A DNA stretch of 64,000 bases. It comes from Pirellulales bacterium (GTDB taxonomy: Bacteria > Planctomycetota > Planctomycetia > Pirellulales > JAEUIK01). The notes beneath the pieces are model-generated. The model was not told where the DNA came from and did no database searches. It worked only from the letters and a program-made list of their open reading frames with translations. The stretch's first letter is position 1; each line of letters starts with the position of its first letter. Location: the NCBI GenBank assembly GCA_019636335.1, contig JAHBXR010000010.1:1-64000 (forward strand). The letters are read 5' to 3'. A program made the translations under genes and the position numbers. Positions 46,499 through 55,978 of the stretch are shown here, one piece after another.

Positions 46499-49033
46499 CT
46501 AGTGGTTGAACAAGAATTCCTTCGTGTTCACCAGGGCCCAGAGAACATCTTCGTAGGCCTGCTGCTTGTTTTCGAGCTTCTCAATGTGTCCCAGGGCCAC
46601 CTGGGCTTCGTCGGGTAACGGCTCGCGCGAGTAAACCCAGCGATACAGCTCGCGGATCTTCTCCTCGTGCGAACGCCCTGAATCGGCCGCGAGCGTGGCC
46701 GCCCGACCGTCTCCCGCCGTGAGCTTGCCTTGCACCTCGGCCGAATTCAGCAAGTGCAGGCTCTGGGCCAGGTTGGCCTCCTGCGAGCGCTCGCATTCGC
46801 ACGCGGTGTCGGCCTGCGGACGACCAAAGACCGAGAGGAAGTAGCCACCCCCTTCCTGATCGGGAAGTTGCACGGCGCGCGTATCCGCCGGCAAGCCGCC
46901 GAAATCGGTCCGCGAGTGCGTCACCTGGTTCAACGCGTCGAGCAGCACCTCGGCTGTCAGACGCTTCGGATAATAGCGCGAGTAGTTCTGCTTATCGGTC
47001 AGATTGTACTCGTTGGGTTCCGAACTCAACTGATAGGTCTGCGACGTGCAGATCGTACGCACGAGATGCTTGAGATCGAAGCCGCTGTCGATGAAGTCCT
47101 TCGACAGGGCGCCCAGCAGTTGCGGATTCGAGGCCGGATTCGTCACGCGCATGTCATCTTCCGGATCGACCAGCCCCCGATCGAAGAAGTGCTTCCAATA
47201 ACGGTTCACCAGGGCCGGCGCGAAGAAAGGATTCTCCGCGTCCGCCATCCAGTCGACCAACGCCTGGCGGGGATCTTCCTCGGCAGGCACGTCGAGGGCG
47301 GGGGCCCCCAGCCCGGCCGGTTGGCGGTTCTGTCCCGTCTTCGGATTCTTGGCCACCGCCTGCCCCGCGGCATGGAAGATCCGCGGTTCCTCGGCCAGCT
47401 TGCCCCCCTTCTGCTTCACGCGCGAGAAGAAGGCCGCAAAGCTGTAGTAGTCGTCCTGGCTCCACTTCTCGAAGGGATGGTGGTGGCAGCGGGCGCACTG
47501 AATTCGCAGCCCGAGAAAGAGCTGTGCCGTGTCTTCGACCTGCTGATTCGCGTCCTTGACTTCGCGATACCAGGCCACCGGCGGATGACTCCCCACCTCC
47601 CCCGAGGCGGCGATGATCTCGCGAGCGAATTCGTCGTACGGCTTGTTCGTATACAGACTCTGCCGGATCCAGGAGTGGAAGGCGAACGTGCCGCGCACGT
47701 GATTCGGCGTGCGGCGTTTGTTGCGCAATACGGAGCTCCACTTGTTGGCAAAGTAGTCGGCATAGTCGGGACCGGCCAGCAGCGTATCGATCCACTTGTC
47801 CCGCTTCGCCGGATCCGTATCGGCGACAAACGCCGCCGTTTCATCCGGCGTGGGAAGCCGCCCCGCCACGTCGATCGTCACGCGGCGAATGAACGTGGCG
47901 TCGTCGCAGACGGGCGAAGGCGGAATGCCGAGCGTCTCGAGCTTGTTGAAGACCAGCTCATCGATCACTCCCTTCGCCTGCGGCACGTTCTCGACCTTGA
48001 TCCCCAACGGAACGCTGGCTCGAAAGACCGCTACGTGCCCCTGGTAGCGGGCCATAATCGCGACATCCCCCGTCAGCCCCAGCGTGTTCACCAGACCGGT
48101 GCTGGTCGATTCGGCGAGTTCTGGGTTATTCGGCTCGAACTGGACCATGCGGGTCACGTCTTCCGTCGAGCCGTCGCTGTAATGCGCAATGGCCGTTACC
48201 TGCTGCCGCCCCTCGAGCGGCATGGTGCGTTCTTCGGGGAAGACCGACAACCGCGTGACGACCGGGTCCTTCTCGCTGCCGTAGGGCATGCCCTGCGCGA
48301 TCCAGCGGCGCAGCAAGCGATACTCGTGCGAATCGGCCGGCAGTCGCTGACCGCCACCGTGGGGCATGGCATTCGTCCCCTTGAGCAGCAGCAGGCTACG
48401 GTCCGGAGACGCCGGGAAGAGACGCCGACCCCGTCCCTCCTTCACCAAGTACTCGAAATCTTCCGCCGGCTCGAAGCCGAGCAAAGAAAGCTTGAAACCG
48501 TTTTGGCCACTCGCCTTGCCGTGGCATCCACCGCTGTTGCAGCCGAGCTTGGTAAAGACCGGCACGATCTGGTTAGCGAAATTGATCGGCACCGCGTCAT
48601 GGAAGTGCGTCACCGCCAGCTTGATCGAACCGGCCGGTCCCTCGCTTGAGCGTGCCGTAACGGTCACTTCACCATCGGCCAAGGGGGTGACGAGACCTGT
48701 TTCATCCACCTGGACGATGCCCGCGGGCGTCAATTCAAAGGTAACAGCATCCGTCAGATCGCGCGTCTGGCCACTGTCGAAATTTCCCGTCACGACCAAC
48801 TGTTCCCGGGCGTCATTACCGACCAGGATCGCCTGGACGTCGGCCGGACGGCCGGAATCGATCGTGATGGATTCGAGCTTGCCGGGCTCGCCTAATCCCG
48901 GGGGAGATGCCGCCGCCGGTGTGACTACCTGATCGACCGAGGCATCCTTCGCCTCGTTGGCTGCTGCGGGACGCGGGACCGAAATCAGGGAGACCAGCAG
49001 AGCTGAAAGAGCAAAGACTCGAAACCAAGCCAT
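46499..49033 (-). CDS. DUF1549/DUF1553 protein with Ig-like domains and a CX4CH site
   Basis: 844 residues, exported (signal RVFALSALLVSLISVPRPAAA). Bacterial Ig-like (BIG2) segments occupy about residues 50-160 and 285-350. A CX4CH motif (LGCNSGGCHGKASGQNGFKL) near residue 180 may bind heme c. DUF1549 (about 370-590; PQAKGVIDELVFNKLETLGI, CARCHHHPFEKWSQDDYYSF) contains a second, classical CXXCH. DUF1553 (about 600-840) follows. This family is a planctomycete hallmark of unknown function and is usually paired with a DUF1501 gene, which is not seen here. AGGAGAAA lies 9 nt before the ATG. Confidence 0.92.
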   Translation of the reverse strand: MAWFRVFALSALLVSLISVPRPAAANEAKDASVDQVVTPAAASPPGLGEPGKLESITIDSGRPADVQAILVGNDAREQLVVTGNFDSGQTRDLTDAVTFELTPAGIVQVDETGLVTPLADGEVTVTARSSEGPAGSIKLAVTHFHDAVPINFANQIVPVFTKLGCNSGGCHGKASGQNGFKLSLLGFEPAEDFEYLVKEGRGRRLFPASPDRSLLLLKGTNAMPHGGGQRLPADSHEYRLLRRWIAQGMPYGSEKDPVVTRLSVFPEERTMPLEGRQQVTAIAHYSDGSTEDVTRMVQFEPNNPELAESTSTGLVNTLGLTGDVAIMARYQGHVAVFRASVPLGIKVENVPQAKGVIDELVFNKLETLGIPPSPVCDDATFIRRVTIDVAGRLPTPDETAAFVADTDPAKRDKWIDTLLAGPDYADYFANKWSSVLRNKRRTPNHVRGTFAFHSWIRQSLYTNKPYDEFAREIIAASGEVGSHPPVAWYREVKDANQQVEDTAQLFLGLRIQCARCHHHPFEKWSQDDYYSFAAFFSRVKQKGGKLAEEPRIFHAAGQAVAKNPKTGQNRQPAGLGAPALDVPAEEDPRQALVDWMADAENPFFAPALVNRYWKHFFDRGLVDPEDDMRVTNPASNPQLLGALSKDFIDSGFDLKHLVRTICTSQTYQLSSEPNEYNLTDKQNYSRYYPKRLTAEVLLDALNQVTHSRTDFGGLPADTRAVQLPDQEGGGYFLSVFGRPQADTACECERSQEANLAQSLHLLNSAEVQGKLTAGDGRAATLAADSGRSHEEKIRELYRWVYSREPLPDEAQVALGHIEKLENKQQAYEDVLWALVNTKEFLFNH

Positions 49034-49294
49034 GCGGCGTTTCTCCTGTCGCGAAGTAACGTCCCGTCCCAGGGACGCCGTGCCTTCGGGGACTGAACGC
49101 ATATTCTTCCATTGATGCGTTCGGAATGCAAGCAAAAGTGCCTTTGGGCGGCGAGTCGTAAGTTCAATCCCCGCTTGAGAATGTCGCGTAGGATGGAAGA
49201 GACGCACGATCCTCTCTTGGCGAAGGGGTCAACGCGGAGTGGTACAATCGCCTCTCCAGAGCTTCGCTATTCGATCGGCAGGGCAGGGGACACG

Positions 49295-49837
49295 ATGGAC
49301 AACTTCGATCCAGTCACGGCGTACAAGGCGGGAAACTCGCGCGAGGGCCATCTTATACTCCAGCTTCTCGAACAGGCAGGCATCCAGGGACGTGTCGCCA
49401 GCAACGGCGTCGAGTTCATCGCCGGCGAGTTGCCCTACCAGGTCGCTAGCTGTCCGATCCTGGTTCACCGCGCCGATCTCGAGCGGGCCCACGAAGTTAT
49501 CGAACGTTACGAGGAGACCCTCTGCGGCGATCGCGAACCGTGGGTGCCGGAGGATGAACGCTACTGCTACCACTGCGGCGAGCCAGTCGAATCCGCGGGC
49601 ACCGTCTGTCCCGCCTGCAAGCTTCCCCTCGACTGGCCAGCCGCCCCCGAAGCAGAAGAGGACGAAGTGGAGGCTCGGTTTCATTACCGTCATTGGATCA
49701 GGGCGTTCGTTCTCCTGGTTGCCCTGCTGCTCTTTCTGACTCGCACGCCGTGGGCTGTGATCGTGATAGCGGTTGTAGTGGTTGAAATGATCATGGCCTA
49801 CGACGCCGCGCGCTCGAAAAAGCTAAGCAACAGTTAG
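49295..49837 (+). CDS. DUF2007-domain membrane protein with zinc ribbon
   Basis: 180 residues. The N-terminal DUF2007 fold (about 1-75; NSREGHLILQLLEQAGIQGR, PILVHRADLERAHEVIERYE) is a small ferredoxin-like domain found in putative signal-transducing proteins. A zinc ribbon follows (CYHCGEPV and CPACKLPL, about 92-118), then two membrane helices at the C-terminus (AFVLLVALLLFLTRT, WAVIVIAVVVVEMIMAY). The ATG has AGGGGA just upstream. The gene is monocistronic and ends in a nested hairpin. Function unknown. Confidence 0.85.
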   Translation: MDNFDPVTAYKAGNSREGHLILQLLEQAGIQGRVASNGVEFIAGELPYQVASCPILVHRADLERAHEVIERYEETLCGDREPWVPEDERYCYHCGEPVESAGTVCPACKLPLDWPAAPEAEEDEVEARFHYRHWIRAFVLLVALLLFLTRTPWAVIVIAVVVVEMIMAYDAARSKKLSNS

Positions 49838-49880
49838 GGATGCGTGGGGCGCCAACCTTGGCGCACTCGAAGCGCATCCC
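49837..49880 (+). terminator. Nested double hairpin at gene end
   Basis: Outer stem GGGATGCG (49837-49844) with CGCATCCC (49873-49880); inner perfect stem GCGCCAA (49849-49855) with TTGGCGC (49858-49864) and a 2-nt loop. It begins at the stop codon of the DUF2007 gene. No U-tract follows, so it may stabilise the mRNA end instead of terminating transcription. Confidence 0.5.
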
Positions 49881-49918
49881 GTGGGTCCCGCCTCAGCCTG
49901 TTGCTTTGAGTTTCTGAA

Positions 49919-50398
49919 ATGTCGTCGCAAGCTGTTCGTCGTCGTGCAATCGGTCCACTCGAGATCCTGATCGTCCTGGGATTGGTGACCGTCCTGGCTG
50001 GAATCGCCTGGACGAAACTCGGCCCCAAGCATCCGACCCCCACCGCCGTCGAGGCCGTGGCGGACCAATTGGCGATCGATCTGTTGCGTTGCCACCGCGA
50101 GGCGATCATGAAGCAGGCCACCTTCGCCGTGACCATCATGCCGGGTTCGAGCGCTGGGCCCGGCTACTACGCGATCTCTCGTCCCTTAGGGCCCTCGCTC
50201 GAGGAGCCCCTGCGCGAGTTTTCGCTTCCCGCTGGCATCTCGATCAGCGCCACTCCGGCCAGAATTGAATTCCGCCCCGATGGCGCCGCCACCAGCGACT
50301 GGCAGGTCGATCTGACCGCGCCGCACGAAACGCGCACCGTCACGGTCACTGGACCGACCGGTGTGGTACGAATTCTGCCGGCCGACGGCGCCCCGTGA
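49919..50398 (+). CDS. GspH/FimT-like pseudopilin
   Basis: 159 residues. The type IV prepilin leader ends at RRRA, followed by IGPLEILIVLGLVTVLAGIA, which keeps Glu at mature position 5. The residue before the cleavage site is Ala, not the usual Gly. The C-terminal part (FSLPAGISISATPARIEFRP, then VTGPTGVVRI) has the GspH/FimT beta-domain pattern. It would be a minor pseudopilin of a type II secretion or type IV pilus machine encoded elsewhere; it stands alone here. Convergent with the M48 peptidase gene. Confidence 0.75.
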   Translation: MSSQAVRRRAIGPLEILIVLGLVTVLAGIAWTKLGPKHPTPTAVEAVADQLAIDLLRCHREAIMKQATFAVTIMPGSSAGPGYYAISRPLGPSLEEPLREFSLPAGISISATPARIEFRPDGAATSDWQVDLTAPHETRTVTVTGPTGVVRILPADGAP

Positions 50399-50408
50399 TT
50401 CAGTAGCG

Positions 50409-52442
50409 TTACGCCGTGGTGTGCGACACCAAGGGGGGCATTGGGCACCCCAACGCATCGCACAAGGCACGGAGCAATTCTGCCTCATCGAGACTGGTCA
50501 GCCCATCAGCCGCGATCGTGGCCACGCAGGCTTCGATCATCTGGCGTTTGACCTGCGGAGCGCTTGCCGCCAGGGTGGCTACGTCGCGGTCGAGCGCCGC
50601 CAGCGTGCAGGTTTCTCGCCGCGGCAAGGAGGCCCCTTTACCCAGACGCTGCATCCCGGCCTCGAAGGCGCCCTGCGTCACCGATTCGTCGTGATGGCCG
50701 ACGTGAGCCAACGTCGCCAACACTCCGATGGCCGCATTGCCCACCGCGTCGAGCGATTGGTACTGCACCTTCGGCGGCCGACGGCGGCCAAAGTGCTGAT
50801 CGAGATGCCGCACGATCATCGTCCACAACACGTACTCTGCCAGATCGACCTGCTCGTCCGCCTTCACCAAACGCTCGACGCTGGCGCGAAAGAGATCGTA
50901 CTGCCGCGCCGACAGTGCTTTGAGCGCCGGCTGCGCCAGCTCCAAAAGCGGCATGCGATAGCCAGGCCCCAGGGCATCGACCTCGGGGAGCAAGCGGTCA
51001 AACTCCTGCCACGAGGCTCCGTCGAGCACTGATTCGAGCAGCTTCAACTGCGCTCCTCGCACTTGTTCATCCCGGTCGACCAGCAAGGCATAGACAACCA
51101 GTTGCGCGCCGTGCGGCTCTCGCGCGGCGCGATCGAGTTCGGCCGGAAGCGCCGCGATGAACGCGGCCGCGTGATCGAGCTGCGCGGCGCTGATGGTTCC
51201 GACCTGCTCGACCGCTTGCGTGGGATCGAGCTGGCGATTTCTCGCCTGTGCGCGGAGCGAGGCAAGCTCCTGCCGCGAACGCTCCGCGGCGCTGCGCGAG
51301 GCGTGTGTTGCTACGTCCGCTCCCACGGCAAACCCCATCGCCGCGGCCTGCGCCCCCTGCCTTGCGGCAGCAGCGCCGGCCGTGGCCGCAGCAGCCTGCT
51401 CGCCTGCCTGCTCGGCACGCGGGAAACGCCCATTGAACGCAGGATCGATCCGCTTGATGCGCTCGGCCAGCGGGGGATGCGTCGAAAACAGATTCAAGAA
51501 CGATCCCTCGAGGGCATCGCCAAAGAACATGTGGCTCGCCTCCTCCGCGTGCGGATCGGCAATGCGCGCGTGTTCGGCAACGCCGCCGATCTTCTTCAGC
51601 GCCCCGGCGATTCCCTCCGGATTACGCGTGAACTGCACGGCCGATGCATCTGCCAGATACTCGCGTTGCCGCGAGACCGCCGCCTTGATCAGCTTGCCGA
51701 AGAAGACCCCGACATAACCGATGATGACCAGCGAGAGGGCGATGATCGTGACGACGGCGATCCCGTTCCCCTTCTTGCTATCGCTACTCCCCGAGCTGCG
51801 TGGCGCAAACCGGAGCACGTAGTAGCCGATCAGCGCGATGATCAAGATGCCATTCAACAGGCCGATCAGGCGGATGTTGAGCCGCATGTCGCCATTCAAT
51901 ATGTGACTGAACTCGTGCGCGATGACCCCTTGGAGCTCATCGCGGTTCAGATACTCGAGCGTTCCGCGGGTCACGCCGATCACGGCGCTCGTCGGCTCCC
52001 AACCGGCGGCAAAGGCATTGATGCTCGTTTCGCGGTCCAGCACGTAGACGGAGGGCACCGGCACGCCCGAGGCGATGGCGATCTCCTCGACGACGTTCAA
52101 GAGCCGTCGCTCGGCCGGCTTCTTTGAGTTGGAGTCGAGCCGCCTCCCCCCCAGCAGCAAGGCCACGCGCTCGCCCCCTTGCGCCAGCTCGATCGTTTTG
52201 AACAGGCTGCCCGCCACGATCACGCTGAGGGTCGAGACGGTCACGATGCCGCAGACGTAGGGATTCCACACTCCGTTGACGCCGGTGGCACGAGCCAACC
52301 CCTCGTCGGTCGTGCCCAGGGCGATCATCACCACGGCGTAGATCACGGCCACGATCGAGACGACGGCCAGGACGAAGAGCATCACCAGCCGGCCCGACTT
52401 ACGCCGGGCAACATCCTGATGCTCGAAGAAGTTCATGGCCAT
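50409..52442 (-). CDS. M48-family (HtpX-like) membrane metallopeptidase with TerB-like C-terminal domain
   Basis: 677 residues. The N-terminal half is HtpX-like: membrane segments near 20-42 and 62-82, the catalytic motif VIAHEFSHILNGD (zinc ligands His176, His180), two more membrane segments (about 190-260) and REYLADASAVQF supplying the third ligand Glu. After residue 330 a long Ala-rich soluble region follows, which ends in a helical bundle with RQMIEACVATIAADGLTSLD, like TerB domains. HtpX proteins degrade damaged membrane proteins; the doubled length with the TerB-like tail is a distinct subtype. The first of two close ATG codons is used. Confidence 0.9.
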   Translation of the reverse strand: MAMNFFEHQDVARRKSGRLVMLFVLAVVSIVAVIYAVVMIALGTTDEGLARATGVNGVWNPYVCGIVTVSTLSVIVAGSLFKTIELAQGGERVALLLGGRRLDSNSKKPAERRLLNVVEEIAIASGVPVPSVYVLDRETSINAFAAGWEPTSAVIGVTRGTLEYLNRDELQGVIAHEFSHILNGDMRLNIRLIGLLNGILIIALIGYYVLRFAPRSSGSSDSKKGNGIAVVTIIALSLVIIGYVGVFFGKLIKAAVSRQREYLADASAVQFTRNPEGIAGALKKIGGVAEHARIADPHAEEASHMFFGDALEGSFLNLFSTHPPLAERIKRIDPAFNGRFPRAEQAGEQAAAATAGAAAARQGAQAAAMGFAVGADVATHASRSAAERSRQELASLRAQARNRQLDPTQAVEQVGTISAAQLDHAAAFIAALPAELDRAAREPHGAQLVVYALLVDRDEQVRGAQLKLLESVLDGASWQEFDRLLPEVDALGPGYRMPLLELAQPALKALSARQYDLFRASVERLVKADEQVDLAEYVLWTMIVRHLDQHFGRRRPPKVQYQSLDAVGNAAIGVLATLAHVGHHDESVTQGAFEAGMQRLGKGASLPRRETCTLAALDRDVATLAASAPQVKRQMIEACVATIAADGLTSLDEAELLRALCDALGCPMPPLVSHTTA

Positions 52443-52677
52443 GCGAAGGCGACCGTCGAATCAGCAAATCGCGACACGAAAGAAATGATTTTTCCGCGTC
52501 CCAAAGACAATGCGGACGACGGCAGGCTACCAGATCCGGCGTCGAGTTCTATGGGAGGCAGCCGTGCCACGCATCAACAAGTCAACACCAAGCGGTGGCG
52601 GGCGTCCGCCTACTTCATAGTTATTTCTTGATGCAAGTTGAAGGGGGGGGGTACAACCGTCTTCGGTAAGAAGGGCA

Positions 52678-54660
52678 ATGGGCATGCGAAACTCACTGAG
52701 CATGGGTTCGTACGGGGGCAGCGTCGCTTGGCGCGGTGTGTTCCTATTTCTCTTGGGCGTGCTTCGACGCCGGCTAGCAGGCTGTGGTGATGGCAAGTCG
52801 CGTTGCGCTGCGTCGTTCCTAGTCGCCGCAATGCTCGCGGTTCACGTGGCGTTGCTCGCGTGGAGCGCCTATCGCCATAGCCCGGTGAATACCGAGGTCG
52901 GTCATCTTCCGGCGGGCATCAGCCACTGGAGATTCGGCCGCTTCGATCTCTATCGCGTGAATCCTCCGCTGGTCAGGATGGTGGCCGCGCTGCCGGTGCT
53001 CTACGCGCGGCCGGCCACCTACTGGAACCACTACAGCACCGACCCGCTCGTGCGGAGCGAAACGCAGGTCGGCATCGACTTTGTGAACGCCAATGGCGCG
53101 CGCACCTTTTGGCTCTATACGCTCGGACGCTGGGCATGCATCCCCTTCAGCTTGATCGGCGCGTGGGTCTGTTATCGCTGGGCGAGTGCGTTGTATGGTT
53201 CGGCCTCGGGACTCGCGGCGCTGGCGCTGTGGTGCTTTTGCCCCAACGTCTTGGGGAACGGCGCGCTGGTGATGCCCGACGTGCCTGCGGCTGCCTTGGG
53301 GGCCGCAGCGTGTTATCTGTTTTGGCGCTGGCTGCAATCCCCCACGTGGTTCGGCGGTCTCGCCGCCGGCGCCGTGTTGGGCGTGGCCGAGCTGACAAAG
53401 ACCACGCTCCTCGTGTTCTTTCCGCTTTGGCCGCTCGTGTGGATCGCCTACCGATGGTCGCAAGGTTGGTCGCGCGAGCCGCGCCGCTGGCAGCGCGAAA
53501 CCACCATGCTCGCCGCTTCGCTCGTGGTCGGCCTCTACGTCATCAACCTCGGCTATGGCTTCGAGGGAAGTTTCGAGCGGCTGCGCGATTACACGTTCAA
53601 GAGCCATTTGTTGACGGGCGCGCCGGCCGACGATCGAGCGTTTGCGCCGGGCAATCGTTTCGCGGAAACGCCGCTCGCGGCTCTTCCCGTTCCATTACCG
53701 CGCGATTATCTGCAGGGCATCGACGCGCAAAAACTCGATTTCGAGCGCGGCATGCCCTCCTATCTGCGCGGCCAGTGGAGCGACCGCGGCTGGTGGTACT
53801 ACTACCTCTACGGCCTGGGGATCAAGCTGCCGCTCGGGACGCTGGCGCTCGTGGGGCTGGCTGCGCTCGCCGCTATCTGTTTGCGCGAGGGGCGTGCGTC
53901 ATGGCGCGACGACCTCGCGCTACTCGCGCCGTGCGCGGCGATCATTGTCCTGGTCAGCTCGCAGAACGGCTTCAGCGTCCATTTTCGCTACGTGTTGCCG
54001 GCGCTGCCGTTCTTGTTCATTTGGGCCAGCAAGCCCTTTGCCTTCGCCGGTGGCCAGCGGACAGTGAGCAGTGGGCAGCGGTGGAGCGAACCCTTGCCAT
54101 TTGTTCAAGCCGCGCGGCGGCCACTCTTGGTCGGTATGTCGGTCGTGGCGCTCGCCTGGTCGGTGGCGTCTAGCTTGTGGTACTACCCGCACAGCCTCTC
54201 GTATTTTAACGAGCTAGTGGGTGGCCCGGAACATGGTCACGAACACCTGCTCGATAGCAGCATCGCCTGGGGGCAAGACCTGCTGTACTTGAAGGAGTGG
54301 CACGACGCGCACCCCGAGGCACGGCCGTTCTATTTGGCCGCGTCCACACGCATTAACCCACGACAGTTGGGTATGCACGTCCGCCTTCCACCATTCGCTC
54401 TGAAAGAAGTGTCGGGATCCTCTGTCACTGTCAAGAATGCGCAAGGTAACGGCCAGCAGCCGGGCTGGTATGCCATCGACGTAAACTTTTTGAAGGGTGC
54501 GGATCTCTTCACCCCTGACGGCATGGGGGACTTCCAGCGTGCTTCCGAGCTTGATCTTGGCACACTTCGCGCGCACTCACCTGTGGCGCGCGCGGGCTAC
54601 TCGTTCTGGATTTACGAACTGAAAACGAAAAACACCTCCGACGCATTTGTTGACATGTAG
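52678..54660 (+). CDS. Membrane glycosyltransferase of GT39/ArnT type
   Basis: 660 residues, about 11 membrane segments. The first extracytoplasmic loop carries Glu-Val and Asp motifs characteristic of PMT/ArnT proteins (YRHSPVNTEVGHLPAGISHW, FGRFDLYRVNPPLVRMVAAL). Typical later segments are VMPDVPAAALGAAACYLFWR and SLSYFNELVGGPEHGHEHLL. Enzymes of this group move a sugar from a polyprenyl-phosphate donor to a protein or lipid on the outer face. The GQRTVSSGQRWSEPLPF stretch near 460 looks like an inserted repeat. It is followed after 4 nt by the MauE-like gene. Confidence 0.85.
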   Translation: MGMRNSLSMGSYGGSVAWRGVFLFLLGVLRRRLAGCGDGKSRCAASFLVAAMLAVHVALLAWSAYRHSPVNTEVGHLPAGISHWRFGRFDLYRVNPPLVRMVAALPVLYARPATYWNHYSTDPLVRSETQVGIDFVNANGARTFWLYTLGRWACIPFSLIGAWVCYRWASALYGSASGLAALALWCFCPNVLGNGALVMPDVPAAALGAAACYLFWRWLQSPTWFGGLAAGAVLGVAELTKTTLLVFFPLWPLVWIAYRWSQGWSREPRRWQRETTMLAASLVVGLYVINLGYGFEGSFERLRDYTFKSHLLTGAPADDRAFAPGNRFAETPLAALPVPLPRDYLQGIDAQKLDFERGMPSYLRGQWSDRGWWYYYLYGLGIKLPLGTLALVGLAALAAICLREGRASWRDDLALLAPCAAIIVLVSSQNGFSVHFRYVLPALPFLFIWASKPFAFAGGQRTVSSGQRWSEPLPFVQAARRPLLVGMSVVALAWSVASSLWYYPHSLSYFNELVGGPEHGHEHLLDSSIAWGQDLLYLKEWHDAHPEARPFYLAASTRINPRQLGMHVRLPPFALKEVSGSSVTVKNAQGNGQQPGWYAIDVNFLKGADLFTPDGMGDFQRASELDLGTLRAHSPVARAGYSFWIYELKTKNTSDAFVDM

Positions 54661-54664
54661 TATC

Positions 54665-55315
54665 ATGATCGCGCACTTCCGCGCTCTCGCGCGTTTCGAC
54701 ATCGTGCGAGCCAGCATGACTGCCATTTTACTGGTGGCTGCCGGATTCAAGGCACACCATCTTCTGCTGACGAACGAGATCGAGGCCAGCGCAACTCTTT
54801 TCTCATCGCCGTGGTTCATGCTAGCCACGATTGAGTTCGAGTTGCTCTTGGCATTGTGGCTTATCTCAGGCGTGTATCTTGATACGGCGCTGGCCGCGTG
54901 CTTCGCATCCTTCTGTGCCTTTCAATGCGTGGCCTTTGCCGAGGGTCTCTTGGGGCGGCAGTCGTGCGGATGCTTCGGGACTGCTCGCGTCTCCCCATGG
55001 TCCATGTTTCTTGTGGACTTGATCGCTGTTGGAGCGTTGGGGTGGCGTATCACTCGCGGCACAGATTGCTTTCGAGGGCAAACGTGGGGATTGCGATCGC
55101 GACGTCCGATCATTGCTATGCTCGCGATTTCGATCGCGAACGGCGCATGGTTCGCATTCCTCGTAACGAACAGCGACCCACGAAGTGTGGAGCGTGAAAC
55201 GGGACACCCCATGATGACGCGTCTTGATCGCGCTCGTCGCGATATCCCGTCGTATTTTTTCAGTAACACGCGATCCGCTTCATTAATTGAACACGAGAAG
55301 CTTGCCCCTTGGTGA
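54665..55315 (+). CDS. MauE/DoxX-like redox-associated membrane protein
   Basis: 216 residues with four or five membrane segments. The pattern ASMTAILLVAAGFKAHHLLL, LATIEFELLLALWLISGVYL and RQSCGCFGTARVSPWSMFLV is that of the MauE family, whose Cys-Gly-Cys loop is linked to disulfide chemistry in methylamine dehydrogenase maturation. No other mau gene is present. It lies 4 nt after the glycosyltransferase and 12 nt before a DUF1573-like gene, so all three are probably co-transcribed. The C-terminal 40 residues are soluble and basic. The region is less GC-rich than the rest of the window. Confidence 0.78.
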   Translation: MIAHFRALARFDIVRASMTAILLVAAGFKAHHLLLTNEIEASATLFSSPWFMLATIEFELLLALWLISGVYLDTALAACFASFCAFQCVAFAEGLLGRQSCGCFGTARVSPWSMFLVDLIAVGALGWRITRGTDCFRGQTWGLRSRRPIIAMLAISIANGAWFAFLVTNSDPRSVERETGHPMMTRLDRARRDIPSYFFSNTRSASLIEHEKLAPW

Positions 55316-55327
55316 GGATATAACACG

Positions 55328-55873
55328 ATGACTGGCTCCGACATCATTCTGAAGGACGCTCATCATACGGTGGGCACATTACAGGACAGCGCCGCCGTCG
55401 GTGACGCGGCTCGCGCGTCGCGCGACAGTCTATATATGCTTAAGCTCCTAGGCATACCGTCCCTCGTCGCGATCTCATTGGTCGCCGGCGTGTGCCTCTG
55501 GGCCGCGCAAAAAACTGGCTCCATGCGCGCAGGTCTCGCCTACTTGCGCGGAGATCGCCTGTTTGCAGCCGCAACGGGTCCGATTCAATGGAACGGCGAC
55601 ACGGCAACGCGCCAGGCGTCGGGAACCATCGAGATCGCCAATTTCTCGGATGAAGCGATTCGGATCGTGGGCTACAACAACCCGTGCCTTTGTGTGCGCA
55701 TCGTTGGATTGCCACTGGTAATCCGCCCGCACGAACGGGTGACATTGGTGGTGGAGGGCAAAGCGGGATCCGAAGAACGAACGGCCTCCGTCGAATTCTT
55801 GACCGACGATGCGGTACAGCCCAGAGTCCCGGTGAACGTGGTGATCCCGCTCCTCCCAAGCCAGGAGGATTGA
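55328..55873 (+). CDS. Membrane-anchored DUF1573-like protein
   Basis: 181 residues. A single membrane segment (LGIPSLVAISLVAGVCLWAA, about 42-62) follows a polar 40-residue N-terminus. The extracytoplasmic domain (about 90-180) resembles DUF1573/ASH-type Ig folds: ASGTIEIANFSDEAIRIVGY, then NNPCLCVRI with a Cys-x-Cys pair at the place where DUF1573 proteins have CGCT, then LVIRPHERVTLVVEGKAG. It follows the MauE-like gene closely. A thiol-linked partnership with MauE and the Cys-rich peptide downstream is inference. Confidence 0.65.
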   Translation: MTGSDIILKDAHHTVGTLQDSAAVGDAARASRDSLYMLKLLGIPSLVAISLVAGVCLWAAQKTGSMRAGLAYLRGDRLFAAATGPIQWNGDTATRQASGTIEIANFSDEAIRIVGYNNPCLCVRIVGLPLVIRPHERVTLVVEGKAGSEERTASVEFLTDDAVQPRVPVNVVIPLLPSQED

Positions 55874-55978
55874 CGTGGACGTTGACTCGAGAAGTAAGGC
55901 AGCAGTACGGATCACGTTTAAAAACGGCAATTGTCGTTTCCGTTTGTTTCCCACTTTTTCCTTTGATTGGAGATTGAG

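Noticed and set aside
51063-52127. Long rightward frame of 354 codons
   Set aside because: Exactly antisense to the HtpX-like gene, whose HEFSH and membrane segments are clear.
54665-55315. Methylamine utilisation locus
   Set aside because: Only a MauE-like protein is present; mauA, mauB, mauD and mauG homologues are not seen.
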